A DNA stretch of 64,000 bases. It comes from CAVURS01 sp963834425. GTDB taxonomy: Bacteria > Actinomycetota > Actinomycetes > Actinomycetales > CAVURS01. Below the pieces are notes generated by a model, which ran no database searches, was not told the DNA's origin, and saw nothing but the letters and a program-made list of their open reading frames with translations. Shown one piece after another: positions 40,730-51,596 of this stretch (position 1 is the stretch's first letter; each line of letters starts with the position of its first letter). The position numbers and the translations under genes were made by a program. The stretch is from the NCBI GenBank assembly GCA_963834425.1, contig CAWIBR010000019.1, forward strand, positions 1 to 64,000, given 5' to 3'.

Positions 40730-41457
40730 TCAGGCGCTGTGCCGCGACCGGTACGACGTGCGGCGGGGCGCGGCGGCGTCGTACGGCGTGCTGGAGGCGT
40801 GCCGCCCGCTGGCCAGGGCAGCCGCCTCGGCCAGCCGGCGCTCCTCGTCGATGGCGGCGTAGACGCGCTCGTCGATGGTGCCGGCTGCGCGGTCCGGCTC
40901 GAGGTCGGCCAGCGGGAACAGCTTGACCACGGGGTGCGGCACGGTGTCGGTCATCGGGTCGGGCGGCGGCACCAGGAACAGCGCCGGCACGGGCTCCGGC
41001 GCGCTTGCAGCGATGGCGGAGAGCGCCGCGTCGCCCGCGGGCTCGCCCGCTGACGGCGGGGCCCACCTGGGCGGCGCCCAGGCCGGGGGGGCCCATGCAC
41101 GCCGTCGGCGCGGGGCACGGGGGGCGTGCTCATGGCGGCGGCCACCGCCGGCTCGACGAGTCCGGCCGGCGACTCGATCAGGAGGTCGGAGCCGAGGTCA
41201 GTGACCGGGGGCGCGGCCCGGTTCTTGCGGGAGGCGACCAGCCGGTGACCGCCCCGATGGCGCCGCGCGTAGACGATGCCGCCACCGGCCACGGTGAGCG
41301 CGGCCCCCGAAGCGCCGACTGCGGTGGCCTCATCAGCCGAGCCGCGCAACGCAGCCGCGGCCACGCCGACCGCGCTGGCGGCAGCCAGGACGGCGACGAG
41401 GAGTCCGGGGACGCGACGGCGCCAGGGCCGACGTCCGCCGCGATGCTGGGCGCTCAC
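40730..41457 (-). CDS. Hypothetical protein with two N-terminal membrane segments
   Basis: The start MSAQHRGGRRPWRRRVPG leads into two hydrophobic segments (LLVAVLAAASAVGVAAAALR and TAVGASGAALTVAGGGIVYA) followed by a basic RRHRGGHRLVASRKNRA. The remainder is a Pro/Ala-rich cytoplasmic or extracytoplasmic tail. After a frameshift near 41010 it continues PALFLVPPPDPMTDTVPHPV and ends APRRTSYRSRHSA. No family is recognised. Confidence 0.5.
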
Positions 41458-41537
41458 GCTGGAAGGCTAAGCATCAACCCCGCGCGAGCGTGGGACGTTG
41501 CATCATCAGTCTCAGTCGTGTCGTCTGACCTCATCCG

Positions 41538-42028
41538 TCACAGCAGACGCCGGACGGGTCGTCGCCGGCCCAGCTCGTCGGTGTGGTCCTCGGGCGGGAG
41601 CCGGCACATCCGCTCGGCCAGCAGACCGGAACGCAGACCGCGAGCGCCGCCAGCGCGGTGATCCCGGCCCGCAGGGCCTGGCTGCGGCGGGGCGCGACGT
41701 CCAGGTCGGGCAGCAGCAGGAGTACCTGGGCGAGGTACCAGCCCAGGACCACCGCTCCGGCGTACGCCGTGGCCTTGCCGAGCACGGCGATCCGCGCCGC
41801 GCGCAGGGGGTCGACCGGCCGGGCGCCCGGGACGCCCCGGGTGATCCGGCGGACCGGAACGGCCGCCGAGTAGACCAGGCAGGCCACCAGCAGCAGCCCG
41901 ATCGCGGCGGTCCACGGCACCGGCGGCATGTCCCAGCCCGATGCGCGCAGGGTCCGCTGCAGCAACAGGCCGAGAATCGTCGTCACGACGAGGACGGCGA
42001 GCAAGCCGCGGATCCGGGTCGGCCTCAT
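41538..42028 (-). CDS. DUF3180 membrane protein
   Basis: A four-helix membrane protein. The start MRPTRIRGLLAVLVVTTILG gives the first helix, followed by WTAAIGLLLVACLVYSAAVP, then the family's conserved RPVDPLRAARIAVLGKATAY, then AGAVVLGWYLAQVLLLLPDL. A late frameshift near 41590 restores the usual end LLAERMCRLPPED. DUF3180 genes typically close the actinobacterial folate cluster; function unknown. The start overlaps the folK stop. Confidence 0.85.
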
Positions 42029-42606
42029 CGCGCCACCGACCCCGGAACGAGGCGCGGCGGCTCGGGAGCCGGCCGGCCAGGGCGGACCAGCACTCAGCCC
42101 GGCCCGGTCGGCCGCCTGCTCGGCCAGCTCGGCGACGGCGAGCCTCGCGGCCGTCGGCCAGCACCAGCATCGCGGCCGGGTCGGCCTGGGCCCAGGGCCA
42201 GAGCACGAAGGCCCGCTCGTGGGCCCGCGGATGCGGCAGGGTCAGCTCGGGGTCCTCGCTGTGCGCGGTGTCCGGCCGCTCGCCGTACTGGATCAGGTCG
42301 ATGTCGAGCGTCCGCGGCCCCCAGCGCACCAGCCGCTCGCGGCCGGCGCGCCTGCTCGACGTGGTGCGCGACGGCCAGGACCGACTGCGGGCGTGAGGTT
42401 CGGTGCGGGCCAGGACCACAGCATTGACGTACGCCGGCTGCTCCGGGCCGCCGACCGGCTCGGTGCGGGCCAGCGGGGACACGGCGACGACGGTCGAGGC
42501 CGTCGGCATCGGCCAGCGCGTCGACGGCGTCGGCCAGGGTGGACACCGGGTCCCCGAGGTTCGCGCCCAGGGCCAGGACGACGGAAACGGTTGCCGCAGA
42601 GGACAT
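42025..42606 (-). CDS. folK: HPPK (2-amino-4-hydroxy-6-hydroxymethyldihydropteridine diphosphokinase)
   Basis: It transfers pyrophosphate from ATP to hydroxymethyldihydropterin. The start MSSAATVSVVLALGANLGDP is clear. After shifts near 42510 and 42405, VSPLARTEPVGGPEQPAYVN, then RWGPRTLDIDLIQYGE (the HPPK signature) and LTLPHPRAHERAFVLWPWAQ follow. The end is PRLVPGSVAR with a stop overlapping the DUF3180 start. Upstream it is in the same frame as folB with no stop codon between them. Confidence 0.92.
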
Positions 42607-42985
42607 CTGGTCGATCACTCGCCGCTCGCGGTGGATGGTGACGACGACGTCGTCGAACGGCACCGTGATCGGCGCCTCGGGCTTGTGGACGCTGACGTCG
42701 ACGGCCTGGACCCGGGCCGGCTGAAGGGCCACGTCGGCGATCCGCTGGGCCAGGGTCTCGATCAGCTGCACCGGCTCCCCTGCGACGACCGCGACCACCT
42801 GCTCGGCCAGCGTGCCGTAGTCGACGGTCAGCGCCAGGTCGTCGCTCGCCGCCGCCGCGCTCGTGTCCAGGTGCAGCGTCACGTCGACCACGAACGGCTG
42901 GCCCAAGCGCGGTCTCGTGGGCGAGCACGCCGTGCCGCCCGGTCGCCCGGAGGCCGCGCAGCTCGACCCGGTCCAGGCCGCTCAT
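42607..42985 (-). CDS. folB: Dihydroneopterin aldolase (possibly fused to FolK)
   Basis: It cleaves dihydroneopterin to hydroxymethyldihydropterin. The start MSGLDRVELRGLRATGRHG is typical, with a frameshift near 42905, followed by FVVDVTLHLDTSAAAASDDL, ALTVDYGTLAEQVVAVVAGE and IETLAQRIADVALQPARVQA. The C-terminus DVVVTIHRERRVIDQ runs directly into the folK Met without a stop. A genuine FolB-FolK fusion is possible, but one missing base in GAGTGATCG would hide a TGA, so two separate overlapping genes are also plausible. Confidence 0.88.
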
Positions 42986-43881
42986 CGGCCGCCCGCCGAC
43001 CAGGCCGCCGCGACCCGCACGGCGTCGACCGTCCCGGCACGTCGTGCACCCGCACGCACCAGACGCCGGCGGCCGCGGCCAGGGCACTCGTCGCGTGCGT
43101 GGCATCGTCGCGGGCCTCCGGCGGCGCCGGGGTGCCGTCCGGACCGGCCAGCAGCGCGCCCAGGAACCGCTTGCGCGACGCACCCACGACGACCGGCCGG
43201 CCCAGCGCCATCAGCTGGTCCAACCCGTGCAGGACCGCCCAGTTGTGCGGGGTGTTCTTGGCGAAGCCGAGACCCGGGTCCAGGACGATCCGATCAACCG
43301 AAACCCCCTGTGCCACAACGGCTTCCAGCCGCGCCGACAGCTCCTTGGTCACGTCGGCGACGACGTCGTCGTAGACGGCGTAGCGCTCCATCAGGGTGCT
43401 GTGGGCCCGCCAGTGCATCACGACGTAGGGCACCGCCGGCCTGCGGCGACAGCGGCGGCAGGTCGGGGTCGGCCAGGCCGCCGCTGACGTCGTTGACCAG
43501 GGCAGCGCCGGCCTCGAGCGCCGCCGCCGCGACGACCGCGCGCATGGTGTCGACGCTGACCACGACGCCGGCTGCGCTGAGCGCGCGGACGACCGGGATG
43601 ACCCGGCGCAGCTCCTCCTCGACGCTCGGCCGCTCGGCACCCGGCCGGGTCGACTCGCCGCCAACGTCGACCAGGTCGGCGCCCTGTTCGTGCAAGGTCA
43701 GGCCGTGGGCGATGCCGGCCTCCGGCTCGAGCCAGAGACCGCCGTCGGAGAACGAGTCGGGCGTGACGTTGACGACGCCCATCACCAGGGTGCGCGGGCG
43801 CTCGCGTCCCTCGGCGGCCAGCCGCTCGAGCAGCCGCTCGGGCAGCCCGGCCGGGTGGTGCGGGCCCGCCCTCAGCGTCAC
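42982..43881 (-). CDS. folP: Dihydropteroate synthase
   Basis: The sulfonamide target, condensing pterin diphosphate with p-aminobenzoate. Motifs are VMGVVNVTPDSFSDGG, GADLVDVGGESTRPGA, SVDTMRAVVAAAALEAGAAL with NDVSGG, and after a frameshift near 43440 YVVMHWRAHS, LDPGLGFAKN and VVVGASRKRFLGALL. The end (after a shift near 43040) is VDAVRVAAAWSAGGR, overlapping the folB start. The GTG at 43881 is used; an in-phase-shifted upstream GTG at about 43893 is an alternative. Confidence 0.93.
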
Positions 43882-43904
43882 CGGCGTCGGTCACAGCGCC
43901 CACC

Positions 43905-45804
43905 CTAGATCGCCGCACCCCATGCTCCCGCTCCGACGGTTGAGCAACGGACATTTCGGGCGTGACCAGCCGTCGTAGCCGGGAGCGAGACGCGCGGCGG
44001 AGGGGAGCACGGGTCAGGCGCCAGCGGCCGGCGGGGAGCGCGGTCAGGCGCCGGGCGCGGCCACCGCCGCCGGAGAGCCACCGGCGGACCCGGCCCTGCG
44101 GTCGCAGCTGCGGCCAGACGATGAACGCCTCGGCCTCCAGCGCGGCGACCCCGATCCGGGGCAGGTCGCCCACCGCCGGATAGACCAGGAAGCGCGGCAC
44201 CCAGGTCGGCGCGAACTTGGCGTTGAACCGGTAGAGCGACTCGATCTGGAACCACCGCGAGGCGAAGATCAGCAGGGCCCGCCAGGCCCGCGAGACCGGC
44301 CCGGCGCCCAGCCGCTCGCCGCGCTCGAGGGCGGCCCGGAAGACCGCGAAGTTCAGCGAGACCCGCCGTACGCCGAGCCGCGGGGCCGCCTGCATGGCGG
44401 CCACGATCAGCAGCTCGTTCAGGCCGGGGTCGGCCGAGCGGTCGCGCCGCATCAGGTCGAGCGAGATGCCGTCCTCGCCCCAGGGCACGAAGTGCAGGAA
44501 CGCGCGCAGGACGCCGTCCTTGTGGGCGCTGACCAGCACGCAGCCGCTCGTCGTCCGGGTCGCCGAGCCGGCCCAGGGCCATCGAGAAGCCGCGCTCGGT
44601 GTCGGTGCCCGCGCCAGCGGCTGGCCTGCTGGATGGTGGCGGCGAGCTCGGCCGGGTCGAGGTCGCGGACCCGGCTGACCTCGGTCGTGTAGCCGGCCCG
44701 CTCGACCCGCTTGACCATCTGCCGGACGTTGCGCATGGCCCGGCCCTCGAGGGTGAAGTCGCAGACGTCGACCACCGCCTCGTCGCCCAGCTCGATCGCG
44801 TCGTACGACGTCTCGCGGCACCACACCTCGCCGCCGAGCTCGGAGCAGCCCATGACCGCCGGCGTCCAGGCGTGCCGCTCGGCCTCGCAGACGAACCGGC
44901 TGATCGCCCCCGGCCACGCCTCCGGGTCGCCCAGCGGGTCGCCGCTGGCGAGCATCACGCCGGAGACCACGCGGTAGGCGATGCACGACTTGCCGCTCTC
45001 GGACCACAGCACGCTCTTGTCGGCGCCGCAGGGCGAAGATAGCCGAGCGAGTCGCGCGCCCCCTGGCGGCGGAGCAGCTCGCGCATCCGGCCCTGGTCGT
45101 CGAGGGTGAGCTGCGGGTCGCGGCTCCGGCGGACGCAGCGCCAGGTAGATCGTGGTCAGCGCCGTCATCAGCCCGAGCCCGAGCAGCATGGCGCCGACGA
45201 TGTCGTCGTCCCGGTCGACCCGGAACTGGACCGGACCCTCGATGCCGAACAGGCCGAGGAACGTGTGCTGGGTGACCATCCACAGCGACGGTGGACCGAC
45301 CAGGACGTTGCGGCGGAGCTCGATCACGACGATGCCGAGCACCATCGAGATGGCGGCCAGCAGGATGAACGCGCGTACGGCGAGCCAGCGGCTGCGCGGG
45401 TCGCCCTCGGTGTTGAACTCGGCCCGGTTGACCCAGAGCAGCACGAGCAGGCTGAGCGAGAGGGTCGCCGCGATCGGCTCGCCCTTGACCACGTGGAAGG
45501 CCGCGCTGGCGACGAGCAGGACCATGACCGCGCGCCAGGCCCGCCGCTTGCGCCGGCGCAGCGCGTGGGCGAGCAGCAACAGCAGGATGCCCGAGACCAC
45601 GGTGGCCGCCGCGGCTGCGTCGCTGAGCGCGCCGGGGACGATGTCGTTGTAGAGATCGAGGTGTTCGCGCAGCCCGTGGGTCAGGCCCGAGGCGATGTCG
45701 ATGATCGCGACGAGGTACGTCGCGAGACCGATCCAGCGCGGCAGACGGGCCGAGTTGACCCGGGGATTGACCCGGGGCTGCGCGTCGGTGTCGGCCCGGC
45801 TCAC
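43905..45804 (-). CDS. DUF2156 phosphatidylglycerol lysyltransferase-like membrane protein
   Basis: The GTG at 45804 overlaps the folE stop. Five or six N-terminal membrane helices (IGLATYLVAIIDIASGLTHG; VVSGILLLLLAHALRRRKR; FILLAAISMVLGIVVIELRR) precede a DUF2156/GNAT-type aminoacyl transferase domain. That domain has YRVVSGVMLASGDPLGDPEA, SYDAIELGDEAVVDVCDFTL, MRNVRQMVKRVERAGY and VLRAFLHFVPWGEDGISLDL, matching MprF/LysX C-terminal domains. A lysyl-tRNA synthetase domain is not fused. It probably transfers an amino acid from tRNA to membrane lipid, modifying surface charge. Frameshifts near 45040, 44615 and 44545; the C-terminal end is uncertain. Confidence 0.78.
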
Positions 45805-46386
45805 CGGGCCGGCCCGAGGAGCAGGCTCATGGCCTCTGCCCTCGTTGCCGGATCGCGCAGCTGCCCCCGGACTGCTGACGTGATCGTTCTCGAACCTGGC
45901 TTGTGGACGCCGCGCATCGACATGCACAGGTGCTCGCACTCGACGACGACCAGCACCCCGCGCGGCTCCAGGCCCTCCTGCAACGCGTCAGCCACCTCGC
46001 TGGTCAGCCGCTCCTGCAGCTGTGGGCGCTTGGCGAAGACATCGACCAGGCGGGCCAGCTTGGACAGGCCGGTGACCCGGCCGTGCACGCCCGGGATGTA
46101 GCCGACGTGGGCGACGCCGTGGAACGGCAGCAGGTGGTGCTCGCAGGTCGAATAGACCTCGATGTCCCGGACCATCACCAGCTCGTCGTGGTCCAGCTCG
46201 AAGGTCGTCGTCAGGACGTCGGCCGGCGCCTGCCACATGCCGCGCGAAGATCTCGCCGTACGCGCGAGCAACCCGAGCCGGCGTCTCGAGCAGCCCTTCG
46301 CGGTCGGGATCCTCACCGACGGCGAGTAACAGCTCCCGGATCGCGGCCTCGGCCCGCGGCAGGTCGAGTCGCGACTCCGCCGCCAT
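45801..46386 (-). CDS. folE: GTP cyclohydrolase I
   Basis: It converts GTP to dihydroneopterin triphosphate, opening folate synthesis. The N-terminus RAEAAIRELLLAVGEDPDRE and GLLETPARVARAYGEIFA is followed by a frameshift near 46245. The catalytic zinc ligands are in STCEHHLLPFHGVAHVGYIP and VVECEHLCMSMRGV, and the C-terminus GSRTITSAVRGQL is conserved. It starts 15 bp downstream of ftsH on the same strand. Confidence 0.95.
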
Positions 46387-46401
46387 CTCAGTGGCCCATC
46401 C

Positions 46402-48435
<2,034 letters not shown>

Positions 48436-48507
48436 GGCTTCGGAGCGTGCGCTCCGTCCCTCCCTATCGACCTGAGTTGTGCTCCACGGTACCTCGGTCA
48501 GAGGGGG

Positions 48508-49059
48508 TCAGCTGTACACGTGCGGAGCGAGGGTCCCCACGAAGGGCAGGTTGCGGTATCGCTCGTCGTAGTCGAGGCCGTAGCCGACCACGAACTCGTT
48601 GGGGATGTCGAACCCGACGTACGCCGTCTGGATCTCCACCTTGGCGGCATCCGGCTTGCGCAGCAGGGCCGCGATCTTGAGCGAGGCGGGCTCGCGCGAA
48701 CCCAGGTTGGCCATCAGCCAGGACAGGGTCAGCCCGGAGTCCACGATGTCCTCGACGACCAGTACGTGCCGCCCGATGATGTCGGTGTCCAGGTCCTTGA
48801 GGATGCGCACGACGCCGCTGGACTTGGTGCCTGAGCCGTACGACGAGATGGCCATCCAGTCCATCGAGGTGGGCGTGTGCAGCTTGCGGGCCAGGTCGGC
48901 CATGACCATCACGGCGCCCTTGAGCACGCCGACGAGCAGGATGTCCTGGCCTGAGTAGTCGGCATCGATCTCGGCGGCCATCGCGTCGAGCCGCTCGTCG
49001 AGCTGGTCCTTGGTCAGGAGGATCTTCTCGAGATCGGGTCCCATGTCGTGCTCGTCCAC
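48508..49059 (-). CDS. hpt: Hypoxanthine phosphoribosyltransferase
   Basis: It salvages hypoxanthine and guanine with PRPP. The preferred start is the GTG at 49059 (VDEHDMGPDLEKILLTKDQL); a longer frame reaches 49176 but its extra N-terminus is only the translation of a 12-bp minisatellite. The core has DILLVGVLKGAVMVMADLAR, the PRPP loop LVVEDIVDSGLTLSWL and VGFDIPNEFVVGYGLDYDER. About 183 residues, as expected. Confidence 0.94.
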   Translation of the reverse strand: MDEHDMGPDLEKILLTKDQLDERLDAMAAEIDADYSGQDILLVGVLKGAVMVMADLARKLHTPTSMDWMAISSYGSGTKSSGVVRILKDLDTDIIGRHVLVVEDIVDSGLTLSWLMANLGSREPASLKIAALLRKPDAAKVEIQTAYVGFDIPNEFVVGYGLDYDERYRNLPFVGTLAPHVYS

Positions 49060-49064
49060 CGGCT

Positions 49065-50249
49065 CTACTCCTCGGGAGATCGGCTGGGCGTTGCTTTCCT
49101 GGCGGTTCTGGCTGTTCCATGGCGTGTTCCATGGCGTGTTTCCTGGCGTGTTTCCTGGCGAGGAGGAGCCTGCCACAGTCCCGGACCCCGTGGACGCCGC
49201 CCGGCAGGTCCACCGGTCCCTGACCGTGCCAGTCCACGACGAGCGCGTCGAGGGCGGCGACCTGGACCGAGGTCAGGTCGGCCGCGCGGGCGCCGGCGTC
49301 CAGTGCGGCCCGGTGCAGGACGCGACGCGCGAATCGCGGCCGGCAGCGCGGCCAAGGCCCGGCAGTCGAGCCCGGCGCCGGTTCCGGCCTCGATTCCGGT
49401 ATCGGGGCTGGCCGCGCGGGTGGCAGCCCGGCTGGTGTGGGGGCCCGCCTGCGCGTCGACGTACGCCTGCTCGGCCCACGCGGCGAGGGCCTCGTCGTCG
49501 GCGCGCAGCAGCTCGGCCGACCGGGCCAGACCGACCCGGACGCCGGTGCCGAGCCGGCCCTCCAGCTCACCGAGCAGGGCGCGAGCCCTGGCCCGGGCGT
49601 AGGCCGGGTCGCTGTTGTGCGGGTCGGCCCACGGGTCGAGGCCGGCCTCGGCGCATGCGGCCGTCGTCGTGGCCCGGTCCAGTCCCAGCAGGGGGCGCCG
49701 GTAGATGCCGCGGCGGGCCGCCATGCCGGAGAGCGCGCGCGTCCCGGAACCCCGCAGCAGGCCGAGCAGGACCGACTCGGCCTGGTCGTCCAGGGTGTGG
49801 CCGAGGAGCACGGCGCTGGCCTCCTGGCGGCCGGCGACCCGGGCCAGCGCGTCGTACCGGGCCGTGCGGGCGGCGGCCTCCGGCCCGTCGCCTGCTCCGA
49901 TCGGCACCTCGACCCGGACCACCTCGACCGGGTCCAGGCCCAGGTCGCGGCACTGGGCCGCGGCGACCGCGGCGACCGCTTCCGATCCCGGTTGGAGGCC
50001 GTGGTCGACGACGACGGCCCCGCCCGCAGGCCCAGCCGGGGGGCGACGAACGCCGTCGCGGCCGCCAGGGCCAGCGAGTCCGGCCCACCGCTGCACGCGA
50101 CCAGCACCAACCGCCCGGTCGCCTCGTCCGCAGACCCGGCCGGCCGAGATCCCTCGCTGCATGGACCCAGCCGCGTCGGGTCCGGCGAGGTCGGCCAGCC
50201 CCCGCCGTACGGCATCCCGCACGGCCAACCCCGCCGCCCCCGCCCTCAT
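49065..50249 (-). CDS. tilS: tRNA(Ile)-lysidine synthase
   Basis: It modifies C34 of the AUA-reading tRNA-Ile using lysine and ATP. The PP-loop LVACSGGPDSLALAAATAF, the following VDHGLQPGSEAVAAVAAAQC, ARTARYDALARVAGRQEASA and LLGHTLDDQAESVLLGLLRG are diagnostic. PLLGLDRATTTAACAEAGLD with DPHNSDPAYARARARALL confirms it. Frameshifts near 50170, 50030 and 49325. The C-terminal domain (RRVLHRAALDAGARAADLTS) is complete, but its last ~30 residues are encoded by the 12-bp repeat; in the frame stopping at 49065 the end is KATPSRSPEE. Confidence 0.92.
   Translation of the reverse strand: MRAGAAGLAVRDAVRRGLADLAGPDAAGSMQRGISAGRVCGRGDRAVGAGRVQRWAGLAGPGGRDGVRRPPAGPAGGAVVVDHGLQPGSEAVAAVAAAQCRDLGLDPVEVVRVEVPIGAGDGPEAAARTARYDALARVAGRQEASAVLLGHTLDDQAESVLLGLLRGSGTRALSGMAARRGIYRRPLLGLDRATTTAACAEAGLDPWADPHNSDPAYARARARALLGELEGRLGTGVRVGLARSAELLRADDEALAAWAEQAYVDAQAGPHTSRAATRAASPDTGIEAGTGAGLDCRALAALPAAIRASRPAPGRTGRRRPRGRPDLGPGRRPRRARRGLARSGTGGPAGRRPRGPGLWQAPPRQETRQETRHGTRHGTARTARKATPSRSPEE
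49113..49160. repeat. 12-bp minisatellite, four units
   Basis: TGTTCCATGGCG occurs twice (49113-49136) followed by TGTTTCCTGGCG twice (49137-49160), with weaker similar units on both sides. Being a multiple of three it can expand without shifting frame. It lies in the 3' end of tilS and just upstream of hpt. Confidence 0.85.
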
Positions 50250-50360
50250 GTCTTGGCCGTCCACTCCGGGTTTGGCCGTCCACTCCGGGTTGGCGGGCCT
50301 GTTCTGGCGGTCGAAAACCCGGTTTCGACGGCCAAACCCGGTTTCGACGGCCACGACATG
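50247..50360. repeat. Inverted repeat whose arms are tandem 19-bp duplications
   Basis: TTGGCCGTCCACTCCGGGT is duplicated in tandem (50253-50271, 50272-50290). After a 24-bp spacer, AAACCCGGTTTCGACGGCC is duplicated in tandem (50315-50333, 50334-50352). The second unit is nearly the reverse complement of the first except for a central 5-bp block. CATGTC at 50247 and GACATG at 50355 extend the palindrome. The tilS start codon lies in the left edge. Confidence 0.85.
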
Positions 50361-50373
50361 CGGGGGCGGGGGG

Positions 50374-51445
50374 TTAGGGGTGGACCCGGGCCAGCCAGGC
50401 CTGGGGGTCCTCGATCTCGGCGGGCAGGGGGAGGGTCTCGGGGGAGCTCCAGACCCGGTTGAAGCCGTCCATGCCGACGGCGTCGACCGCCGCCCGGACG
50501 AAGCGGGCGCCGTCGCGGTACTGCCGCATTTTGGCCTCGAGCCCGAGCAGCTTGCGCAACAGGCGGTCCGCGCTCCCTCGGCCGGCCCGCCGAGCCTGGA
50601 ACCGGCTGCGGATCTGGTCGACCGTGCCCACGACCTGGGGACCGACATCGTCCATCACCACGTCGGCGTGGCCTTCGAGCAGCGACATGACGGCAGTGAG
50701 TCGGGCCAGCCGCTCGCGCTGGGCCGGCGTCGAGAGCACCTCGGCGATCGAGCCGCCCTCACCGCGGACGACCTCCGGCAGCGCGCGCACCAGGTCCTCG
50801 ATCCGGCCGCTCAGCGACGACACGTCGGGCAGCAGGTCGGCCGCGAGGCCCTGGGCCTCGCCCAGCACGTGGCCGCGCAGCCACGGCACCGCGGTGAACT
50901 GCACGCGGTGGGTCTCCTCGTGCAGGCAGACCCAGAGCCGGAAGTCGGCGGGTACGACGTCCAGCTCACGCTCGGCCGCCACGATGTTGGGCGCGACGAG
51001 CAGCAGTCGCGGTTCGCCGCCGGGCGCGATGTCGTACTGGCCCAGGACCTTGCCGGACAGCAGGGCCAGCAACCCGCCGGCCTCCGCACCTGTCACGCGG
51101 CTGCCGACCGAGGAGACCAGCGCCGACGGCATCCGGCGCCCGGTGAGCTGGTCGACGACCGGTTCGAGCATGCCGCGCAACATCGCCAGGTTGGCGTCGA
51201 TCCATCCCGGTCGGTCCACGACCAGCACCTGCGCGCCCGCGGCCGGCGCATCCAGCCCGGTGACCGCGGCAACGTGGGCTCGCGCGACCACGGCGTCCGA
51301 GCGGAGCTCCGCGACCACCTCGGCAGCCTCGGTAGCTGTCACCTCGGGCCCTGGGCGAGCCAAGCCGGCGCGCCGTCGCGGCAGCGACCTCCCAGTCGAC
51401 CAGCCGGTCGACGGCGGGGGCCTCGGATCGCTCGGCGCCACTCAT
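50374..51445 (-). CDS. DUF2342 zinc-dependent metalloprotease family protein
   Basis: This family is sometimes labelled coenzyme F420 biosynthesis-associated. The start at 51445 gives MSGAERSEAPAVDRLVDWEV, and a frameshift near 51375 follows. The body has LDAPAAGAQVLVVDRPGWID, SGKVLGQYDIAPGGEPRLLL, and the zinc-binding HExxH in LWVCLHEETHRVQF. Other matches are LLEGHADVVMDDVGPQVVG and LLGLEAKMRQYRDGARFV, and the end is PAEIEDPQAWLARVHP. Substrate unknown; its position between tilS and dacB is conserved in actinobacteria. Confidence 0.88.
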
Positions 51446-51478
51446 GCGGCCAACCGTACGGCGTACCTCTCGCCTCGA

Positions 51479-51587
51479 CCTGTCAGCACCAGGCCAGGGC
51501 ATCTACCGCTGTGCTGCTGACAGGATCCCGGGGCCGCCGTCGTTGTCAGCGTCAGGACAGTGCCTGTGCTGTCGTGGTGCTGACAAC
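51479..51587. terminator. Two adjacent hairpins downstream of dacB
   Basis: CCTGTCAGCA (51479) pairs with TGCTGACAGG (51515). GTTGTCAGC (51542) pairs with GCTGACAAC (51579), with an inner GACAG/CTGTC. They fill the gap between the dacB stop and the metalloprotease start, both on the minus strand. Confidence 0.65.
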
Positions 51588-51596
51588 TCGGAAGCG

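Noticed and set aside
50247..50360. CRISPR array
   Set aside because: The 19-bp repeats are directly abutting, without unique spacers, and there are no cas genes.
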